NCBI RefSeq assembly: GCF_019734885.1
Contig: NZ_JAAXCM010000029.1
Span: 62,001 to 126,000, forward strand
DNA from: Pseudocoprococcus catus
GTDB taxonomy: Bacteria > Bacillota > Clostridia > Lachnospirales > Lachnospiraceae
DNA: 64,000 nt
Reading direction: 5' to 3'
The translations under genes were made by a program, and so were the position numbers. This document shows, piece after piece, positions 45,067 to 55,020 of this stretch. The notes beneath the pieces are model-generated. The model was not told where the DNA came from, did not search any database, and saw only the letters and a list, made by a program, of their open reading frames with translations. Numbering within the stretch: position 1 is the first letter of the stretch; every line of letters begins with the position of its first letter.

Positions 45067-46461
45067 TTATTGGGCTTTTTTCGACAGAAGGCAGACTGTT
45101 TCACAATGAACCGTGCCCGGGAACATATCAACACAATGTGTCTTTTTCACTTTATATCCTCGCTCGATCAGTACGCCCAAGTCTCTGGCCAGGCTGGTCG
45201 GCTTACAGGAAATATACACCATATTCGGCACCTGGTAATCAATGATCTTGTCCAATGCCTTTGGATGGATGCCATCTCTTGGCGGATCAAGGACGATATA
45301 ATCCGGCTTATCTTCAATGGTATCCAGCACTTTCAAAACGTCACCGGCAATGAATTTACAGTTGTCCAACTGGTTCAGTCCGGCATTGACTTTGGCTGCC
45401 TCGACAGCTTCTTCCACAATTTCCACACCAACAACTTTCTTTGCCACTGCTGCCAAAATCTGGGCGATGGTACCTGTTCCGCTGTAAAGGTCAAAAACAG
45501 TCATATCTTTTGTATCGCCGATATAAGAACGGGCAATATCGTAGAGCAATTCGGCCCCCAGTGTATTTGTCTGGAAGAATGAAAATGTGGAAATCTTGAA
45601 TTTTAGTCCAAGAATATGCTCATAAAAATAATCCTGCCCGTAAAGAATGCGTGTCTCATCGCTCTGAACCACATCCGCCAGTGTATCGTTGATGATATGC
45701 ATGATTCCCACAATCCTGCCTTCAAGCTGAAGAGCCAAAAGACGCTGTGTCAGTTCTGTCAGATCACATTCTTCCTGACTGGTTGTCACCAGATGTACCA
45801 GCATCTCTCCGGTTGTCTCGGAACGACGCACCAGAAGGTGTCGGAGATAACCTGTATGTTTCATTTTCTTATAATACGGCATCGGATGCTCGGTGAAATA
45901 ATCCAACACGGTTTTCAAAACAGCTGTAAAATCGTCATGGACAATCTTGCAGTCATCCACTGTCAGGATGTCATACGTACTGGCTTTCTTGTGCAGTCCC
46001 AATGTCAGCGGCCCATCCAAATGGTCATCTCCAAAAGAAAATTCCATTTTATTGCGGTATGCCCACTGTTTTGGACTGCCTGTAATGCCCTCAAAAACAT
46101 AATCCGGCTTTCCTTCCGCATCTACCTGGCCAGCTGAACTAATGGCTGTGTCCAGAAGCTTCTTCACCTGGCCGGCCTTCATCTTCAGCTGTTCATCATA
46201 GCTCATGGTCTGATACATGCAGCCGCCGCAGGCAGGAAATTCATGACAGACCGGTTCAATGGTTTCTAATGGAGATTTCTCCAGTACTTCCAGTAATCTG
46301 CCTTCACAGCGGTCTTTACGCTTTTTATTAATGACAAAACGGATCTTCTGTCCGGGAATACCATTTTTCACTGTCACATACTGATCTTCAACTTTCACAC
46401 GCCCTTTATTCGGAAAATCGATATATTCAATGATGCCTTCACACATCTGTCCTTTTTTCAT
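45067..46461 (-). CDS. rlmD: 23S rRNA (uracil-C5)-methyltransferase, RlmD/RlmCD type
   Basis: 464 residues. N-terminal TRAM RNA-binding domain (about 1-60), iron-sulphur cluster cysteines in FPACGGC, SAM-binding FDLYSGTGTIAQ, VLDPPRDG, catalytic cysteine in YISCKP and the final HCETVCLL with the general base glutamate. It methylates C5 of a uracil in 23S rRNA. In Firmicutes one enzyme (RlmCD) often does two sites; sequence alone does not tell which. Core gene marking the end of the accessory region. Confidence 0.94.
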   Translation of the reverse strand: MKKGQMCEGIIEYIDFPNKGRVKVEDQYVTVKNGIPGQKIRFVINKKRKDRCEGRLLEVLEKSPLETIEPVCHEFPACGGCMYQTMSYDEQLKMKAGQVKKLLDTAISSAGQVDAEGKPDYVFEGITGSPKQWAYRNKMEFSFGDDHLDGPLTLGLHKKASTYDILTVDDCKIVHDDFTAVLKTVLDYFTEHPMPYYKKMKHTGYLRHLLVRRSETTGEMLVHLVTTSQEECDLTELTQRLLALQLEGRIVGIMHIINDTLADVVQSDETRILYGQDYFYEHILGLKFKISTFSFFQTNTLGAELLYDIARSYIGDTKDMTVFDLYSGTGTIAQILAAVAKKVVGVEIVEEAVEAAKVNAGLNQLDNCKFIAGDVLKVLDTIEDKPDYIVLDPPRDGIHPKALDKIIDYQVPNMVYISCKPTSLARDLGVLIERGYKVKKTHCVDMFPGTVHCETVCLLSKKAQ

Positions 46462-46535
46462 CTTCGTCTCCTATCTGTTTCTAAAAACTTCTCGTAAATC
46501 ATATCTTGTTTGGCAAAATGCTTTCTTTACCCAAA

Positions 46536-46573
46536 AAAGCTGTTACAAATCAGCATTCATCTGTAACAGCTTT
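46536..46573 (-). terminator. Intrinsic terminator upstream of rlmD
   Basis: AAAGCTGTTACA and its perfect complement around 14 bases, followed by T6 on the minus strand; ends the 97-residue gene. Confidence 0.88.
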
Positions 46574-46618
46574 CCTGTCTGTTTAATTATACAAATTCCT
46601 GTAACTACTCAGATAAAA

Positions 46619-46912
46619 CTATTCCTTATCTGCAGCTTTAGCAGGTGCAGCTTCATCTTCCTTTACAAAATCGTCTTCCTCATCCTCGAAGTCATCATCA
46701 AAATCATCTTCAAAGTCGTCTTCAAAATCATCTACATCATCCTCGCGGGATAAATACTTGTAGATGCCGAAAGCAATTGCTGCGATTGCTGCAATGCCTG
46801 CAATAATTGCAAATACGAGGCAAACTGTTTTCTTCTTCTCTTCTTCCAGTTCCTTACGGTGAATAAAATCAGAAATCTTGGCCATGCTTAAATATTCTTC
46901 AAACTTATTCAT
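46619..46912 (-). CDS. Small membrane protein with an acidic DDF-repeat tail
   Basis: 97 residues. Short amphipathic N-terminus (FEEYLSMAKISDFIHRKE), one membrane helix (VCLVFAIIAGIAAIAAIAFGI) and a tail made of EDDF/DDDF repeats ending in an Ala/Lys segment. Similar small proteins are frequent in Lachnospiraceae but have no known function. The acidic tail is probably cytoplasmic or metal-binding; unproven. Transcribed alone, with its own terminator. Confidence 0.82.
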   Translation of the reverse strand: MNKFEEYLSMAKISDFIHRKELEEEKKKTVCLVFAIIAGIAAIAAIAFGIYKYLSREDDVDDFEDDFEDDFDDDFEDEEDDFVKEDEAAPAKAADKE

Positions 46913-46986
46913 GTTGTCCGCACATCCTTTCTACCAAACAGATTTGCTTATAGTATAGCACTCTTTTTTCTAAAATACTACCTCTT

Positions 46987-49293
46987 TCAGACTTTTTTCA
47001 GCTTCGCAAATCCGGCAAACATTTTCTTCGGTCCGTATTTCGGAAAATCAACTGTGACTTCGTAATCTTTGCCGCCATCCTTGATGGCCTGAACAACACC
47101 GGTACCAAATTTAATATGTTTAACCGTATCACCCACTTCGTAGTCCGGTGCGGTTTTCTTCATATCGCCGCCTTTTTTCGCAAAAGCGCTGACATCAAAT
47201 TTGTGACTTTGTCTGATACCGCGATTGCCCGCGCCTGTACCCATCCTGCTGCCGCTGCCGTATGTACCGGCTCTGCCGCCGCCAAAACCGGAGATACCAT
47301 TGGAGGCACTGCCTGTATTCCACGGCAGATCATCCTCAGCCTTTCTCGGAAAGCGCTCTCTCGGCAGACTGCCGCCGATGAGCTGCGGCGGAATCTCTTT
47401 CACAAACCGGGAGATTTTATTGTACTGTGTCTGACCATGCATCATTCGGCACATCGCATAACTGAGGGTCAGCTTCTTCATGGCACGGGTAATGCCCACA
47501 TAACACAAACGGCGTTCTTCCTCAATCTCCATAGGATCATCGTTGACAATGGTCATATAACTCGGGAACAAACCATCCTCCATACCGCACAGATAAACAT
47601 ATGGAAACTCCAGACCTTTTGCACTATGCAGTGTCATCAAAATAACTTTGTTGTCCGAATCATCCATATTGTCCACATCTGCCACAAGGGCAATCTGTTC
47701 CAGCAATTCATTCAGGGAAGGCTGTTCCGTCTCCTCTTCATAGGCGACAATCTTGTTGCGCAATTCGTCTAAGTTCTCAATTCGCGTTGTTGCTTCATCA
47801 GTCTGCTCTGCCTGAAGTTCTTTCAGATAGCCCGTATCTTCCAGAACTTCATCATACAATTCTGCCAGGGACATATATTCTGCCTTTGTTCTGAAAACCT
47901 GTATCAGATTCACAAAACCATTGATCTTTGCTGCTGCCCGTCCCAGACCCGGAATACCATCCACCTGCTTAAAGGCCTCATACAGGCTGATTCCCCACTG
48001 ATCCGCGTACTCCGCCGCTTTTGTCACTGTTGTGGCACCGATACCGCGCTTTGGTACATTCACCACGCGTCTCACAGCCACGTCATCCTGACCATTATTG
48101 ATAATTTTCAAATAGGCCAGAATATCTTTGATCTCTTTACGCTGATAGAAGTTTACACCACCCACAACTCTATATGGTATGTTGCGTGTGACAAATTTTT
48201 CTTCTAAAACACGAGACTGGGCGTTTGTTCTGTAAAGCACCGCAAAATCTTTGTATTCAGCCTCATGGCGCTCCGTCTTTGCCGCAATATCCTTCACAAT
48301 TCCCATGGCTTCTTCATATTCTGTCTGGTACTGATTCAGTGCAATCGGTACACCCTGTTCATTATCCGTCCAAAGTGTCTTATCCTTACGCCCCTGATTG
48401 TGATGGATCACACCGTTGGCAGCATCCAGAATCGTCTTGGTCGAACGATAATTCTGCTCCAGCTTGATCACCTTTGCATCCGGAAATGTTTTTTCAAAAT
48501 CAAGAATGTTGTGGATATTCGCACCTCGGAACTTGTAAATCGACTGATCATCATCACCGACCACACAGAGATTTCGGTACTTTGCCGCCAGCAGACTGAC
48601 AAACTGGAACTGAACCGTGTTCGTATCCTGATACTCATCCACCATAATGTACTTAAAACGATCCTGGTAATAATTCAATACTTCCGCATCGGTTTTGAAA
48701 AGTTCAACGGTTTTGAAAAGCAGATCGTCAAAATCCAGGGCATTATTGCTCTTTAAACGTTTCTGATACTCCTCATATACCTGGGCAATACGCTGTCTGG
48801 CATAGTCACCTTCTGAGCGGAGCAAATATTCCTTCGGCCCGATCATTTCATCCTTGGCAGATGAAATTGCTGACAGCAAAGTACGCTCCTTATAAATCTT
48901 GGTATCAATATTCAGTTTCTTGCAGACTTCCTTGATAACGGTCTTCTGGTCATCCCCATCATAGATAGTAAAACTTCTGTCGTATCCCAGTCTGTCAATA
49001 TAACGCCTCAAGATACGCACACAGGTAGAATGGAATGTGCTGACCCAGATATCTTCTGCGCCAAAATCCACAATCTGATCTACACGTTCCCGCATCTCCC
49101 CGGCGGCCTTGTTCGTAAATGTAATAGCCAGAATATTCCATGGATTGACCTGACATTCATCAATCAGATAGGCAATCCTGTGGGTCAGCACTCTGGTCTT
49201 GCCTGACCCGGCTCCTGCCAGAATAAGAAGCGGTCCTTCTGTATGATAGACCGCTTCCTGCTGGACAGGATTCAATGATTCATATATACTCAT
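46987..49293 (-). CDS. pcrA: ATP-dependent DNA helicase PcrA (UvrD/Rep family)
   Basis: 768 residues, usual length. Motifs: AGAGSGKTRVLTHR, AITFTNKAAGEM, VDEYQDTN, GDDDQSIYKFRGA, LEQNYRST, MTLHSAKGLEFPYV and VGITRAMKKL. A Gly/Arg-rich linker leads to a C-terminal Tudor-like domain (VGDTVKHIKFGTGVVQAI) that in the family binds RNA polymerase. It unwinds DNA in repair and removes obstacles during replication. Essential core gene in Gram-positives. Confidence 0.96.
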   Translation of the reverse strand: MSIYESLNPVQQEAVYHTEGPLLILAGAGSGKTRVLTHRIAYLIDECQVNPWNILAITFTNKAAGEMRERVDQIVDFGAEDIWVSTFHSTCVRILRRYIDRLGYDRSFTIYDGDDQKTVIKEVCKKLNIDTKIYKERTLLSAISSAKDEMIGPKEYLLRSEGDYARQRIAQVYEEYQKRLKSNNALDFDDLLFKTVELFKTDAEVLNYYQDRFKYIMVDEYQDTNTVQFQFVSLLAAKYRNLCVVGDDDQSIYKFRGANIHNILDFEKTFPDAKVIKLEQNYRSTKTILDAANGVIHHNQGRKDKTLWTDNEQGVPIALNQYQTEYEEAMGIVKDIAAKTERHEAEYKDFAVLYRTNAQSRVLEEKFVTRNIPYRVVGGVNFYQRKEIKDILAYLKIINNGQDDVAVRRVVNVPKRGIGATTVTKAAEYADQWGISLYEAFKQVDGIPGLGRAAAKINGFVNLIQVFRTKAEYMSLAELYDEVLEDTGYLKELQAEQTDEATTRIENLDELRNKIVAYEEETEQPSLNELLEQIALVADVDNMDDSDNKVILMTLHSAKGLEFPYVYLCGMEDGLFPSYMTIVNDDPMEIEEERRLCYVGITRAMKKLTLSYAMCRMMHGQTQYNKISRFVKEIPPQLIGGSLPRERFPRKAEDDLPWNTGSASNGISGFGGGRAGTYGSGSRMGTGAGNRGIRQSHKFDVSAFAKKGGDMKKTAPDYEVGDTVKHIKFGTGVVQAIKDGGKDYEVTVDFPKYGPKKMFAGFAKLKKV

Positions 49294-49379
49294 TCAAAAA
49301 TCCTCCAGATTCTCTATTTGTCTACTTTATTCAGCACTGCTCAAAGTCAGTCATCGAAAACGGCGACTCAACAACGCTT

Positions 49380-50534
49380 TTACAAAAGACTTGTTCCGCA
49401 TTCCGGACAGAATTTCTGTCCCGCCGCAGCTTTATAGCCACATTTCGGGCAAACAGGCTGCGCCTGATTGGCTCCGCACTCCGGACAAAACTTCATATCT
49501 TCATTAATCTCAGCACCACATTTAATGCATTTCTTCTTCTGAACAGCCAGTGAGGCACCACATTCAGAGCAGAATTTCAGTCCCTTCTTCATTTCAGAAC
49601 CACATTTCGGGCAAATCACAAAACTCTCCTTCTGTGTACCTGACTGTCCCTGCACACCGCCATTCATCTGGCCGGCCATCATGCCGCCGAAAGCCATGCC
49701 GGCAGACATCTGCATGCCCATACCCGCCATGCTGTTCATACCGCCATTCGGATTCTTTGCCATAGCCACCATGGCATCTGCCTGTGCATCCACCTGTCTC
49801 TTATAAGCATAGGCATCCATGCCGCCAAGAGCGCCCAGAGAAGCACGTTCATCAATGGATTTCTTCACCATTTCCGGTAAAGCCACCTGAACAGCCATCT
49901 TCTGCATCTGAATACCGTAACGGCCAAAGAAATCATCACTCTTTGCCTTCAGAATCTGTGCTGCTTCATAACAGTAACCCTGCATATCAAAGAAATCCAT
50001 CTGCTTCTCTGTCACGATCTCCTTGAAATACATGGCAATCTGCGGTGTCACAAAGCTCTTCAGGTCAGCCACCGTATACCGGTTCTTCACACCCATGAGA
50101 TTCTCCGCAAAAAGCTTCGGGTCCTTGATGGATAATGAATACTTGCCGTTTGCTCCCACATTGACAAGGCCAAAGACTTCATCCTTCACTGTCACCTGTT
50201 CACTCGTTCCCCATGGTATATCAATGATCTCATTGGTATTGACAAAAATAATATCCACGATAAATGTGTCATGAAAACCGTATTTCCACTGATTCAGTGT
50301 TGTTGTCACCGGCATATTATTTGTTGTCAGTTCATATCGGCCCGGCATAAAAATATCCGTCATCTGACCTTCGTTCACAAGAATAGCTGCCTGTCCAGGC
50401 ATAACCGTCAGTACAGATTCATACATAATCCTGCGTCCGTCTCTGTCATAAACAGCTGCCAGTTCCTGCGGATCTGAGGAACGATAACTGATGCTTGATA
50501 AAAGCTGTCCTTTAATTAAATTCTTTAATCCCAT
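49380..50534 (-). CDS. SPFH-domain protein with three C-terminal zinc ribbons
   Basis: 384 residues. Residues about 30-240 form an SPFH/band 7-type domain (VMPGQAAILVNEG, FMPGRYELTT, VKDEVFGLVNVG). A Met/Gly-rich linker (about 270-305) follows, then three C-x2-C...C-x2-C ribbons (CPKCGSEMKKGLKFCSECG and two like it). No membrane helix. The layout is that of the YdjI-type proteins sometimes called virion-core-like. These are linked to membrane stress in Bacillus. Monocistronic. Confidence 0.9.
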   Translation of the reverse strand: MGLKNLIKGQLLSSISYRSSDPQELAAVYDRDGRRIMYESVLTVMPGQAAILVNEGQMTDIFMPGRYELTTNNMPVTTTLNQWKYGFHDTFIVDIIFVNTNEIIDIPWGTSEQVTVKDEVFGLVNVGANGKYSLSIKDPKLFAENLMGVKNRYTVADLKSFVTPQIAMYFKEIVTEKQMDFFDMQGYCYEAAQILKAKSDDFFGRYGIQMQKMAVQVALPEMVKKSIDERASLGALGGMDAYAYKRQVDAQADAMVAMAKNPNGGMNSMAGMGMQMSAGMAFGGMMAGQMNGGVQGQSGTQKESFVICPKCGSEMKKGLKFCSECGASLAVQKKKCIKCGAEINEDMKFCPECGANQAQPVCPKCGYKAAAGQKFCPECGTSLL

Positions 50535-50660
50535 GTAAAGACCTCCCTGTCCTTCTCATCATTCAATATCCTGTTTGCAATCTATCAACTGCTTCGTCAA
50601 TGGCTGCTGTACATTCCTATAGCAGCTAACCTGCAGCTGCAATCGCAAGCTTACTAAAAA

Positions 50661-50825
50661 CTAGTACATCGTTTCGTAAATAACTATACCAATCGCGTAG
50701 GATGCGGATTCGATTGTGCAGGTAAAAAAACGCAGGCGTAGCGGGCTACGCCGAGGCTTTTCTACCTGCACAATCGGATTCGCAGGCAAGTGAATGGTGT
50801 AGTTATTTCGAAAACGATGTACTAG
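50661..50825. repeat. 165-bp long imperfect palindrome
   Basis: Ends CTAGTACATCG and CGATGTACTAG. The arms continue inward with AATAACTA/TAGTTATT, GATTCG...GATTGTGCAGGTA pairing with TACCTGCACAATC, and a GC-rich tip GGCGTAGC-GGG-CTACGCC. It overlaps the TAG stop of the adjacent gene. GC-richer than its surroundings. MITE-like or a large RNA hairpin. Confidence 0.85.
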
Positions 50826-51646
50826 CCCACTGCTCCCATGACAAGCTGCTCCCATGTCTCTGTTGTTTCAACCTTACAGTCATTCTTCCACTGAGTATAC
50901 TGTTCTTCAAACTTATCATTCAAAACCTGTTCAAAGGCACTGTCTTCCATATCTTTATATTCATCTTCCTGACGAAGTCTCGCTGAAAGATCCTCAAGGA
51001 TTTGATTGTAGACCTTCATGGAAATAGCATCTTTCTCATAAATCGCCAGAACTGCTGACTGCTCTACACTAAACTGAGCCGCAATATCCTCACCGATGGA
51101 TGCCATATAATCCTCGGCCTTAGACGCGCACTGCTTCTCCTCATCATCTGTCAAAGCCGGTACATCATATTCATCCGCCTTATTACAGAGAATCACCTCA
51201 CGTTCTATCTCATCCAGCATGGTTGCCTTGGCATACTCTCCAACGGTCATTCCATTGTCCATCTTCGTATTCCATGGTTCCTCGCCATAATCCGCTACAT
51301 ACTGGTCTCTGACCATGTAAGCCCTTGCATTTATCTCAGACAAATAAACTGTCGTATCATCAATATTCAGCACTGGTTCGTCATCTACAGCATAACTGCC
51401 AATGGGTTCTACTTCGCTCTCACCATTGGCACTATCGCTTCCTGCCGGTTGTGAATCATATGTTCCGGATTCCCCCACCGCTAAAGCTGTTTCATTGTCC
51501 TCCTGCCTGGATTCCACCGCAGTTTCTGCCGCAGATTTGCTGCCGAGACGATTCCCTGTTACAAAACCGCCGCAAAAGCCAATGCCAATCCCTACAATAA
51601 GGGCGGCCCCAAGCATACCTGCGCTGTATTTATTTCTTTTACTCAT
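50822..51646 (-). CDS. Membrane-anchored PrsA/SurA-like protein
   Basis: 274 residues. N-terminal membrane helix with GxxxG pattern (ALIVGIGIGFCGGFVTG), an acidic Ser/Glu-rich linker (about 35-90), then a helical domain (about 95-270) like the N-terminal chaperone part of SurA/PrsA foldases (VYLSEINARAYMVRDQY, AKATMLDEIEREVILCNKA). No parvulin isomerase domain is present. Probably helps exported proteins fold outside the membrane. Its stop codon lies within a long palindrome. Confidence 0.8.
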   Translation of the reverse strand: MSKRNKYSAGMLGAALIVGIGIGFCGGFVTGNRLGSKSAAETAVESRQEDNETALAVGESGTYDSQPAGSDSANGESEVEPIGSYAVDDEPVLNIDDTTVYLSEINARAYMVRDQYVADYGEEPWNTKMDNGMTVGEYAKATMLDEIEREVILCNKADEYDVPALTDDEEKQCASKAEDYMASIGEDIAAQFSVEQSAVLAIYEKDAISMKVYNQILEDLSARLRQEDEYKDMEDSAFEQVLNDKFEEQYTQWKNDCKVETTETWEQLVMGAVG

Positions 51647-51827
51647 AACGAATAGTCTCCTTTACACATTGCAAAAAATCAGCATCTTTCTATATTCCTA
51701 AACCGAAAAAACATCCACTTTAAACATTAGTGCCATATGAATGCATTTTAGCATAAATAAGGCTCCCTTGCAACACAGACACGGTTTATGCATATTTTAC
51801 TATATACCATTATATAAGGAGGATTTT

Positions 51828-52568
51828 ATGGAGCCGCTTTTAGATTTGACCGATGTCAATTATACCTATCAGACAGCAGAAGGTGAAACTCCGGCTGTTA
51901 AAGACTTGAGTTTTCGTGTTTTTCCCAACCATTTTCTCGGTATCATCGGTCCCAGCGGATGCGGAAAATCTACAATTTTATCCCTGATTGCAGGTTTGAT
52001 TCAACCTAATTCCGGCAAAATTGCCGTTTCTGCCGAAATCGGCTATATGCTTCAAAAAGACCATCTGCTTGACTGGTTAAGTATCCGGGATAATATTTCC
52101 CTTGGACTTCGGATTCATCATAAACTGACACCTGAAAAAGAAAAATGGTCCGACAAAATGCTGGAGGAATACGGCCTTGCCCCTTTCGCAGATGCCAGGC
52201 CCGGTCAGCTTTCCGGCGGCATGCGTCAAAGGGCAGCCCTCATTCGGACACTGGCCCTCTCGCCCCGGATGCTTCTTCTGGATGAACCATTCTCGGCCCT
52301 GGATTATCAGACAAGGCTTACCGTCTCCGACGATATCTACCGGATTCTTCGCAGTCAGCAAATGAGTGCTATTCTTGTGACCCATGATATCTCGGAGGCT
52401 ATCAGTTTCTGTGACCGTATTATCGTTTTGACCAAACGTCCTGCCTCTGTCAAAAAAACTTTTGATATCCACCTGACCCTTGATAAAGAGCGTACACCTT
52501 TTGAAGCCCGCATGGCACCTGAGTTTAAGGATTATTTTAATGAAATATGGGGTGAATTAAATGTCTGA
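51828..52568 (+). CDS. ABC transporter ATP-binding protein, nitrate/sulfonate/thiamine-precursor type
   Basis: 246 residues. Walker A GPSGCGKST, signature LSGGMRQRAALIRTLA, Walker B LLLDEPFSALD, H-loop VTHD. It matches the SsuB/TauB/ThiZ family that energises small importers. The ATG after AAGGAGG is used. The stop overlaps the permease start by 8 bases. No binding-protein gene lies next to the pair, so the substrate is unknown. Confidence 0.94.
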   Translation: MEPLLDLTDVNYTYQTAEGETPAVKDLSFRVFPNHFLGIIGPSGCGKSTILSLIAGLIQPNSGKIAVSAEIGYMLQKDHLLDWLSIRDNISLGLRIHHKLTPEKEKWSDKMLEEYGLAPFADARPGQLSGGMRQRAALIRTLALSPRMLLLDEPFSALDYQTRLTVSDDIYRILRSQQMSAILVTHDISEAISFCDRIIVLTKRPASVKKTFDIHLTLDKERTPFEARMAPEFKDYFNEIWGELNV

Positions 52569-53379
52569 ATCAACCATTCTGTATCCGGTTTCCAACACAT
52601 CCCGTGAAGAATTTCTTGCCAAAAAGAAAAGACAGAAACAGTTTATTACAGGCATGCGCCTTTTTATCCTGATTTTTATATTAGGTGGATGGGAAATTGC
52701 CGCCAGGTGCCATCTGATTGACGATTTTATTTTCAGCAGCCCAACGCGTATTTTGAAAGTAATGGTGCAGATGGCAGCTGACAAAAGTCTCTTTTACCAT
52801 ATCGGCATTACCATCGGCGAAACCCTTATCAGCTTTATCCTTGTTCTGATTCTCGGCACCTTTATCTCCATGCTGCTCTGGTGGTGTCACAGTGCCGCCG
52901 ATATTCTTGAGCCCTATCTCGTTGTCCTGAACAGCCTGCCAAAGACAGCTCTGGCACCGATTCTCATTGTCTGGCTGGGAAATAATATGAAAACCATTAT
53001 TGTCTGCGGTGTCACCATGGCGATTTTCAGCACCATTATCAACCTTTACACCGCCTTTATCCACATTGACAGCGATAAACTGCTGCTAATTAAAACCCTT
53101 GGCGGTACCCGCAAAGACATTCTGAGGTACATTGTCCTTCCTGCCAGTATCTCCGCCATCGTCAGCAACCTGAAAGTCAACATCGGCCTCTGCCTCGTTG
53201 GAGTCATTATCGGTGAATTTCTGGCAGCCAACGCCGGTCTGGGTTACCTGATCATTTACGGCAGTCAGGTGTTCCGGCTGGATTACGTCATGCTCAGCAT
53301 TATCATTTTGTGTATACTGGCCATGATACTCTATCAGCTGCTGGCTTTTGTCGAAAAACGCTATCATGCAAAACACTAA
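52561..53379 (+). CDS. ABC transporter permease, SsuC/TauC/ThiX type
   Basis: 272 residues with six predicted membrane helices and the permease coupling motif in the region KTLGGTRKDILRYIVLPAS. Family import substrates are sulfonates, nitrate or thiamine precursors. It partners the ATPase just upstream. A binding protein must be supplied from elsewhere in the genome. Confidence 0.93.
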   Translation: MSESTILYPVSNTSREEFLAKKKRQKQFITGMRLFILIFILGGWEIAARCHLIDDFIFSSPTRILKVMVQMAADKSLFYHIGITIGETLISFILVLILGTFISMLLWWCHSAADILEPYLVVLNSLPKTALAPILIVWLGNNMKTIIVCGVTMAIFSTIINLYTAFIHIDSDKLLLIKTLGGTRKDILRYIVLPASISAIVSNLKVNIGLCLVGVIIGEFLAANAGLGYLIIYGSQVFRLDYVMLSIIILCILAMILYQLLAFVEKRYHAKH

Positions 53380-53581
53380 TCATCCTGCCCGGTTATTTTG
53401 GCAATATATTACACATGTAACCTAATCTTCCCAATTCTATTAAATATTGCATTCGGAGGCTTTTTATGTTATCTTAATGACACAAGAAAATTGTCCAATT
53501 GCTGTAAAGATGTGCAGGTCTGCCCGGATAAACATCATTGGACTATACCACCCGTTTTCCACAACGAAGGAGTTGATTTTA

Positions 53582-53935
53582 ATGGCATTGACCACAGAAG
53601 ATTTACAGGCAATTAGCGCACTTATACAACCTTTGATACAACCCTTAAATGACAGCATTTGTCTAATGCAGAAAGACCTTACAGAAGTAAAAGACGACGT
53701 ATCTGTCATGAAAAACGACATTTTTTCACTGAAGGCGGACGTCGCCGGCCTCAAAACTGATGTCGCAAGACTGAAGACAGATGTCGCCGGTCTCAAATCA
53801 AAAATGATTGAATTGAAGAATCGCATCGGATGCCTCGAAGACCGTATGCTGATACTGGAAAAACGCATGGATAAGATGGAAAGAGAATTACGTGAAGATG
53901 TCGAAATGCTGAAGAAAAAGAATAAACCTGCCTGA
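53582..53935 (+). CDS. Small coiled-coil protein
   Basis: About 117 residues from the ATG after AAGGAG. After a 40-residue helical start it has repeated 7- and 11-residue units (VAGLKTDVARLKTDVAGLK) and then a regular charged coiled coil to the basic end. No catalytic motif. Possible homo-oligomeric scaffold; function unknown. It is followed by a terminator shared with degV on the other strand. Confidence 0.75.
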   Translation: MALTTEDLQAISALIQPLIQPLNDSICLMQKDLTEVKDDVSVMKNDIFSLKADVAGLKTDVARLKTDVAGLKSKMIELKNRIGCLEDRMLILEKRMDKMERELREDVEMLKKKNKPA

Positions 53936-53971
53936 TCCGCGATTCATTTAAACAAATTGCGGATAAAACAC

Positions 53972-54032
53972 AAAAGCCGATTTACGGGATTTTGATAATC
54001 ATTTGATTCATAATCCCGGAAATCGGCTTTTT
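53972..54032. terminator. Bidirectional terminator
   Basis: AAAAGCCGATTTACGGGATT pairs with AATCCCGGAAATCGGCTTTT with few mismatches; A and T runs on the two sides. Confidence 0.88.
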
Positions 54033-54048
54033 AAATTAAGCTTCTGCC

Positions 54049-54888
54049 TTAATAGGCTACGACAATGCCGCCATCATTGGCATACATCGTTGCAACACCT
54101 GCTGTATCAACAATCACGATGCCCTTAAAAGCATATTTCTTCTCAATCTCAACCTTGAGCCATTCTGCACGTTTCAGACAGTTGCAATGAGAAATCATCA
54201 GATACTTCTCCGTCGGATGGATAACTGTCTTGCCAATCTGCTCTACCAGCTTCATCAGTGCCTTCTTCATACCGCGGCCCATATCCAGCTGTTGGATTAT
54301 GCCTTCCGGCGTAGAACCCATGACGGGCTTGATATTCAGTACATTGACCAATGTCGCCTTAAGACCTGATAAACGGCCATTCTTTCTCAATGTCTCCAAT
54401 GATTCCAGAACGAATAATGTTGTCTGTTCCTCGATATACTGCTCCACTTCACTGACTACTTCCTTGAAATCCTTGCCTGCATTCAAACATTCCTGAATCT
54501 TCATCAGGATCAATGTCTGACCTGCACTGGCAGAACGGCTGTTAAACACATGAATGTTCTTCTCCGGATACTCTTCCTTCAAAAGATCTGCACCAAGCTT
54601 AGCGCTGTTATAAGAACCACTGAGTTCTGCTGAAAGTGTCACTGCATAGGCATCCTCGTTGTCATAACCATAGGCCTGCATATATGCATCCGGTGACGGA
54701 CATGCGGATGATGGTGCCTCAGGGCACTCTGCTACATGTCTCAAAAATTCCGCCTGATTAAAAGTTTCATCATCTATAAACTTATCTTCCCCAACATTCA
54801 GCGTAAGAGGCACAAGTGTGATATGTTCATCCTTCTTCATAGCCGCAGTCATATCTGTACAACTGTCCACTGCAATATGATATGCCAT
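54049..54888 (-). CDS. DegV-family fatty-acid-binding protein
   Basis: 279 residues, typical length. Start IAVDSCTDM, then VPLTLNVGEDKFIDDE, SSACPSPDAY, LSAELSGSYNSA, and LKATLVNVLNIKPV. DegV/FakB proteins bind a fatty acid for phosphorylation by the FakA kinase. No fakA is nearby. Monocistronic. Confidence 0.93.
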   Translation of the reverse strand: MAYHIAVDSCTDMTAAMKKDEHITLVPLTLNVGEDKFIDDETFNQAEFLRHVAECPEAPSSACPSPDAYMQAYGYDNEDAYAVTLSAELSGSYNSAKLGADLLKEEYPEKNIHVFNSRSASAGQTLILMKIQECLNAGKDFKEVVSEVEQYIEEQTTLFVLESLETLRKNGRLSGLKATLVNVLNIKPVMGSTPEGIIQQLDMGRGMKKALMKLVEQIGKTVIHPTEKYLMISHCNCLKRAEWLKVEIEKKYAFKGIVIVDTAGVATMYANDGGIVVAY

Positions 54889-55020
54889 TTATTTATCCTC
54901 CTGCATCTATCGCAGCTATCCTGCATATAAAAATACAAAATAACTGCTCTAATTTACTAACGACCATTCAACATAGTTTTCATTACTATATATCATAGCA
55001 TATCAAACATCTTTTGAAAA

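Noticed and set aside
46660-46745. Tandem DNA repeat in the 97-aa gene tail
   Set aside because: The repetition follows from coding EDDF/DDDF units with varying codons; not a clean DNA repeat.
50661-50855. Open frame on the minus strand inside the long palindrome
   Set aside because: It is only the palindrome read as protein; no ribosome site and no family features.
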